NCBI GenBank assembly: GCA_001897675.1
Contig: MKUE01000068.1
Location: 1 to 64,000 of the forward strand
Length of the DNA: 64,000 nucleotides
DNA from: Thiobacillus sp. 65-1059
GTDB lineage: Bacteria; Pseudomonadota; Gammaproteobacteria; Burkholderiales; Thiobacillaceae
Direction: 5' to 3'
Program-made: the position numbers and the translations under genes
Notes under the pieces: model-generated
Told to the model about the DNA's origin: nothing
Databases searched by the model: none
Seen by the model: only the letters and a program-made list of their open reading frames with translations
Shown here: positions 60,027 through 64,000 of the stretch, piece by piece
How the letters are laid out: each line of letters opens with the position of its first letter
How positions within the stretch are numbered: position 1 is the stretch's first letter

Positions 60027-62872
60027 GCTGGCGTACCTCCCGGGTGACCAATGCGAAGCATCAGCACCGCATTGAGATCCGGCGTGCAGGCTGTAGCAAT
60101 CGCCAGCGCTGCCATGCGTGCCTCGTGCTCAGCTACGAGCCGTTTGCGGCGGTGCTCCCTGACGGCGGGAAGGCCGATCCGACCGATCGCCTGGTAACGC
60201 GCCTCGAAGGCGTAGCACGCCCGTTCACGCTCCTCGGCGAGCCAGGCACGGTGCTCCTCCAGCAGCTCGGTAAAAAGCCGCTCACCCTGTGCCTTGGCCG
60301 CAGCCAGCGACGTTTCGAAGCAGGCCAAGGCATGCTCCACCTCGACCTTCGGGGCGAGCGTCACGTTCTCGGTCAGCAGCAAATCCCAGATCCGCTTGGC
60401 GGTCGGCACGAAGGTGCGGCCATCGTCGGTAACAAACACGGGCAAGAATCGCCGCCGGTTGAAGTTCTCAGAGAGATTGGACGCGCTAATGCTGATCTCC
60501 CACAGCGACCACACGCCGTGCACCGTATCGGGCAAGCCGCTGACTGCCGCAATCGGCACGGGCTGGCCCGCCACGCAGCGCGGCAGCTCGCTGATGACTG
60601 CGCGGGCGCGCGGATCTTCCAGCGTGATCCACTCCATCTCAGGGTTCTGTTCGGCGGTACGCGCATCGAAGCAGACGCGGGGAGACTCGCTCCCGTCCGC
60701 CCACTTCACACGCCATGCTTCGCCAACCTTCTCAGCCGCTCCACCTCGCGCAGGCAACCCGGCGGTGATCGCACGCTCCAACCAATACTGCGCCGGATGA
60801 TCCCGCCACTTGCGTGCATCGTTTGCTTCCAGCGCGTGGTCTTCCGTCAACAGATCGGTGTCTTTGCGGCTGGCCGCCACCTTCTCCCGCACCTGGTTGA
60901 TGACCGCATCGCATTCCTTGTCGATCGAGGACGGGTCTTGCAGTCCATGCACAAACAGTTCATCGAAGATCGGCTCCACCTCCACCGAGTCCATCACATC
61001 CGCCGCTTTGTCGACACCGAACTCCTGGGCGATGACGGCGAGCTTTTCCTCCAGCACCTCGCGCACCCGGTGCTCTACCGTGTCTTCCAGCACGAAGTTG
61101 ATGGCCCGCACCACATGCGGCTGGCCGATACGGTCCACCCGGCCGATGCGCTGCTCCAGCCGCATCGGGTTCCATGGCATGTCGAAATTGACGATGACAT
61201 GGCAGAACTGGAGGTTCAGGCCCTCGCCGCCGGCATCGGTGGAGATCAGTATCCGGACATCTCGTGAGAAGGCCTGCTGGGCGCGGGTTCTCGCGTCCAG
61301 GTCCATCCCGCCGTTGAGCAGTGCCACGGAGAAGCCCCGGCTCTCCAGGAACTCCGCCAGCATGGCCTGGGTGGGAACGAACTCGGTAAAGACCAGCACC
61401 TTGAGCTGCGGGTCGTTCTCCTCCTGCTGGAGCTTGTAGATCAACTCCAACAGCGCTTCTGCCTTGGCATCCGTCCCCTGTCGCTCGGTTTCGCGAGCCA
61501 GATCCAGCAGCATCTCGACTTCCGACTTCTCGCGCTCCCAGCCGCCGGCCTGCAGGGCAATGTCGAGCTGGGACTGGCCGTCGAGCTCTGCCCATTCATC
61601 CGGGTCCACCGCCTCGAACAGGTTTGCCTGCGCCTGGGGCGCGTCCAGCAGGGCTTGGCGCTTCTCCAGGGTGGCGCGGATGGCGGCTGTACTGGACGTC
61701 ACCAGGCGTTGCATCAGGATCATCAGGAAACCGATATGCCGCTGCTTCGCGGCCATCGCCTGGTTGTACGCGTGCCGGACGTAGTCTGTCACCGCCTCGT
61801 AGAGCCGCTGCTGGGCGGCATGTCGGTCCTGCCACGCCACGGCTTGGAGCCGGGTGGACCGGGGCTTGAATAGCGGTTGGCCTTCCGCGTCGATGGCGGC
61901 CCGCTTCTCGGTGCGGATCACGAACGGGCGCACCCGGTCACGGTTGATGCTGCCTTCGTCCGGAAAGGCCTCACGGTCCAGCAACTGCATCAACCGCATG
62001 AACTGGTCGGTCTTGCCCTGATGCGGCGTCGCGGATAGCAACAGCAAGTAGGGAGCGGCCTCGGCCAAGGCGGCACCGAGCTTGTAGCGGGCAACCTGCT
62101 CAGTACTGCCGCCGAGGCGGTGTGCCTCGTCGATGATCACCAAATCCCAGCCTGCCGAGATCAGATCCTCGAAGCGCTCGCGGTTGTAGGTGGCGAGTTG
62201 CTCCAAGCTCCAGCCACGGCGGCCTTCGATGGGTTTGACCGAGTCGAGCGAGACGATCACCTGGTCATGCATGCGCCAGAGGTTGTCGTCGCCCCCAGAA
62301 ACCGAAAGAGCGCCGTTGTCACGCCACTGGCGGAACGCGGCCAGCTCGGAAGGCTCGACGAAGCGGAAGGCCTCGCCGAAGTGCAGCCGCATCTCGGCCT
62401 GCCACTGGCGCACAAGACCTTTCGGTGCCACCACCAGCACCCGCCGCACCATGCCACGCAGCTTCAACTCGCGCAGGATCAAACCCGCCTCGATGGTCTT
62501 GCCAAGCCCCACCTCGTCCGCCAGCAAGTAGCGGATGCGATCTCGGCTCATGGCCCGGTTCAGCGCGTAGAGCTGGTGCGGCAGCGGCACCACGCTGGAC
62601 TGGATCGGCGCCAGCAGCAGGTTGTCTTCCAGCGCGTCGAGCAGCTTGGCCGCGGCCGCCGTGTGCAGGATCTGCTCCACCGTCGGGCGCACGCTGGTCA
62701 GCTCGACCAGATCCTGGGCGCGGGCGCGCACCACGGCGTCCTTGGCCGGCAGCCAGACGCGAAAGAAGACCTCGCCCCACACGTCCTGGCGGTCGATCAC
62801 CCGGCAGGGGGACGCCTGCCGGGCATGCCAGCACCAGTCGCCGATGGCGAAGCCGGGGGCGCCATTCGTCAC
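60023..62872 (-). CDS. brxHII: SNF2-family helicase BrxHII-like (BREX)
   Basis: 949 residues, RapA-like. Motif I LADEVGLGKTIEAGL (about 116), motif II DEAHRLGG (about 250), motif III LLLSATPHQGKTDQF, and in the second lobe DAGGEGLNLQFCHVIVNFDMPWNPMRLEQRIGRVDRIGQ (motifs V and VI). The C-terminal 300 residues are helical. It translocates on double-stranded DNA. Start overlaps the methyltransferase stop. Confidence 0.9.
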   Translation of the reverse strand: MTNGAPGFAIGDWCWHARQASPCRVIDRQDVWGEVFFRVWLPAKDAVVRARAQDLVELTSVRPTVEQILHTAAAAKLLDALEDNLLLAPIQSSVVPLPHQLYALNRAMSRDRIRYLLADEVGLGKTIEAGLILRELKLRGMVRRVLVVAPKGLVRQWQAEMRLHFGEAFRFVEPSELAAFRQWRDNGALSVSGGDDNLWRMHDQVIVSLDSVKPIEGRRGWSLEQLATYNRERFEDLISAGWDLVIIDEAHRLGGSTEQVARYKLGAALAEAAPYLLLLSATPHQGKTDQFMRLMQLLDREAFPDEGSINRDRVRPFVIRTEKRAAIDAEGQPLFKPRSTRLQAVAWQDRHAAQQRLYEAVTDYVRHAYNQAMAAKQRHIGFLMILMQRLVTSSTAAIRATLEKRQALLDAPQAQANLFEAVDPDEWAELDGQSQLDIALQAGGWEREKSEVEMLLDLARETERQGTDAKAEALLELIYKLQQEENDPQLKVLVFTEFVPTQAMLAEFLESRGFSVALLNGGMDLDARTRAQQAFSRDVRILISTDAGGEGLNLQFCHVIVNFDMPWNPMRLEQRIGRVDRIGQPHVVRAINFVLEDTVEHRVREVLEEKLAVIAQEFGVDKAADVMDSVEVEPIFDELFVHGLQDPSSIDKECDAVINQVREKVAASRKDTDLLTEDHALEANDARKWRDHPAQYWLERAITAGLPARGGAAEKVGEAWRVKWADGSESPRVCFDARTAEQNPEMEWITLEDPRARAVISELPRCVAGQPVPIAAVSGLPDTVHGVWSLWEISISASNLSENFNRRRFLPVFVTDDGRTFVPTAKRIWDLLLTENVTLAPKVEVEHALACFETSLAAAKAQGERLFTELLEEHRAWLAEERERACYAFEARYQAIGRIGLPAVREHRRKRLVAEHEARMAALAIATACTPDLNAVLMLRIGHPGGTPA

Positions 62873-63999
62873 GCACCAGCCTCCGTACGCGTCAGTGCCT
62901 GGTCATACCAGAGCAGCAGCTTCTCGTCTTCCTGCAGCGCCTCGTCCGGGATCTTCTGGGCGACCTTGATGATGGTTGCGTAGTCCTTCTTGCTCCATGC
63001 GTCCTTGAAGCCGGCGCGCAGCACCTCCAGCCGGAACTCCTTGAGCTTGCGGCCGCTGTGTTGCTGGTACTGCTCGAACTCCTTCAGCAGTGCCTTTTCG
63101 CGCTTCTTCTCCAGATCCTGCGCCTTGTTCGGATCCGGCACGTACCAGCGATCCTTGGCCTTGGTGATCAGGCGTGGGTCGCTCTTCTCCAGCCCGCGCA
63201 GCTCTTTGAAGTTGGACGAAAGGTAAGCGTGGATCTGGCTCGGGACTTCCCCCGATCCGTCGTACTTCAGGAAGTTGTTCTCCAAGAGCGCCATCAGCTC
63301 CGGCTTGGCCTCATGCTTCTTCCAGCCGGCGCCGAGTTGGGTGGTGAACTCAGGGTGAATCTCCTGGTACGTCGAGGGACGTCTTTTCAGGAAGTCAGCC
63401 AACCAGTCGATGGCGCTGCGCTCGTCGGAAACGAACAGCTCCATCTGCGGTGCCTGCGATACCGAAGCGCGCTTCTTGTCGTATTCCGCCACCTGTTCGG
63501 TCAGAAAGATCATGCCGTCGCGCTCAGGGAAGCGGCTCCGAAGCCCGCTCAGAAACTCGTCCGACGACAGGGGCACCGGCGCATCGTGGCGCACGAACCA
63601 GGCCACCATCCGATCGTAGATACGCCGAGGATCGCGCTCGACGATGAACTCCAATTCGCCGTGCTTGGTCTTGGCCACCGGGAGATACTTGAGGTGCGTC
63701 TGCACGAAGTCCCAGGCCGAGGCTTCCGACGCGCCCCGTTCGCGGAATCGCTGCTCCAGCCCGCCGTTGGGCTTGTAGGCGGAGATCACCAGGTCTTGCT
63801 TCACGGCTGTCGTGGACGTCATCTGCTTGTCCTGCAGCCACTTGCTCATGTCGCGCAGGGCATCCTTGGCCTTGTCCAGGTAGACGGCCTTCGCCGCACC
63901 GCTAGCGGTCGATGCCAGTTCCTGAGCTGCGGCGTAGAACGAGAGATGACGCTTGATCGCGTCATCCAGACCCTTCAACCGGAAGAACACCTCGTCCGG
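62869..63999 (-). CDS. pglXI: PglX-type methyltransferase, C-terminal part (BREX)
   Basis: The last 377 residues of a longer protein; the frame runs on past the window edge (PDEVFFRLKGLDDAIKRHLSF). The visible part follows the catalytic domain in DUF1156-type adenine methyltransferases: QDLVISAYKPNGGLEQRF, RDGMIFLTEQVAEYDKKR, QMELFVSDERSAIDWL, GEVPSQIHAYLSSNFKELR and KAKDRWYVPDPNKAQDLEK. The catalytic motif itself is outside the window. Role: marks host DNA in BREX type 3. Confidence 0.7.
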   Translation of the reverse strand, partial: PDEVFFRLKGLDDAIKRHLSFYAAAQELASTASGAAKAVYLDKAKDALRDMSKWLQDKQMTSTTAVKQDLVISAYKPNGGLEQRFRERGASEASAWDFVQTHLKYLPVAKTKHGELEFIVERDPRRIYDRMVAWFVRHDAPVPLSSDEFLSGLRSRFPERDGMIFLTEQVAEYDKKRASVSQAPQMELFVSDERSAIDWLADFLKRRPSTYQEIHPEFTTQLGAGWKKHEAKPELMALLENNFLKYDGSGEVPSQIHAYLSSNFKELRGLEKSDPRLITKAKDRWYVPDPNKAQDLEKKREKALLKEFEQYQQHSGRKLKEFRLEVLRAGFKDAWSKKDYATIIKVAQKIPDEALQEDEKLLLWYDQALTRTEAGA

Positions 64000-64000
64000 C

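Overview
The window comes from a GC-rich Gram-negative chromosome, most likely a betaproteobacterium. This rests on the GroEL tail rich in Gly and Met, the DUF4212/VC_2705-type symporter pair, a DUF294/CBS protein coupled to a DnaQ-like exonuclease, and RIT and REP-like elements typical of that group. No gene fixes the genus.

Bases 1-7360 are ordinary chromosome. They hold the 3' end of groEL, a Met-rich Spy/CpxP-like periplasmic protein, the DUF294 regulator with its exonuclease, a two-subunit sodium/solute symporter whose large subunit carries a coiled-coil insert, a TPR protein, a small membrane protein and tRNA-Phe. The tRNA is intact and marks the edge of an accessory region that runs to the end of the window.

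Bases 7616-10254 are a defence-like operon of four translationally coupled genes: AbiEi antitoxin, AbiEii nucleotidyltransferase toxin, a GIY-YIG-like protein and a PD-(D/E)XK nuclease-like protein. A palindromic operator lies over the promoter. Bases 10286-12781 (minus strand) are a four-gene large-serine-recombinase cassette with DUF2924. Bases 12899-16785 are a divergent module: an XRE repressor with an ImmA-type protease on the minus strand, and two unrecognised proteins plus a DUF2188 protein on the plus strand, around a shared operator region. This module may be the lysogeny switch of the prophage, or a separate undescribed system.

Bases 16868-57217 are a lambda-like siphoprophage. The early operon has an AlpA-like HTH protein, Sak4-like ATPase, DUF669-like partner, DEAD helicase, Cas4-like nuclease, TOPRIM/RepA-like primase-helicase and RuvC-like resolvase. 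Nested hairpin repeats inside the resolvase gene may be the phage origin. Two tandem ParB-methyltransferase fusions follow, then a reverse-strand array of five small genes, four of which have the same repeated element upstream. The late genes run from terminase through portal, protease/scaffold, capsid and tail to lysis. A recombinase-in-trio (RIT) element with 65-bp terminal inverted repeats sits between the major tail protein and the tail-assembly chaperone. The chaperone has a candidate -1 frameshift signal.

Bases 57304-64000 (minus strand) are the distal part of a BREX type 3-like operon: the C-terminal part of a PglX-type methyltransferase, a SNF2 helicase (BrxHII), PglZ and a BrxA-like protein. 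The AbiE operon and BREX flank the prophage, so the simplest reading is a defence island at tRNA-Phe later split by a phage.
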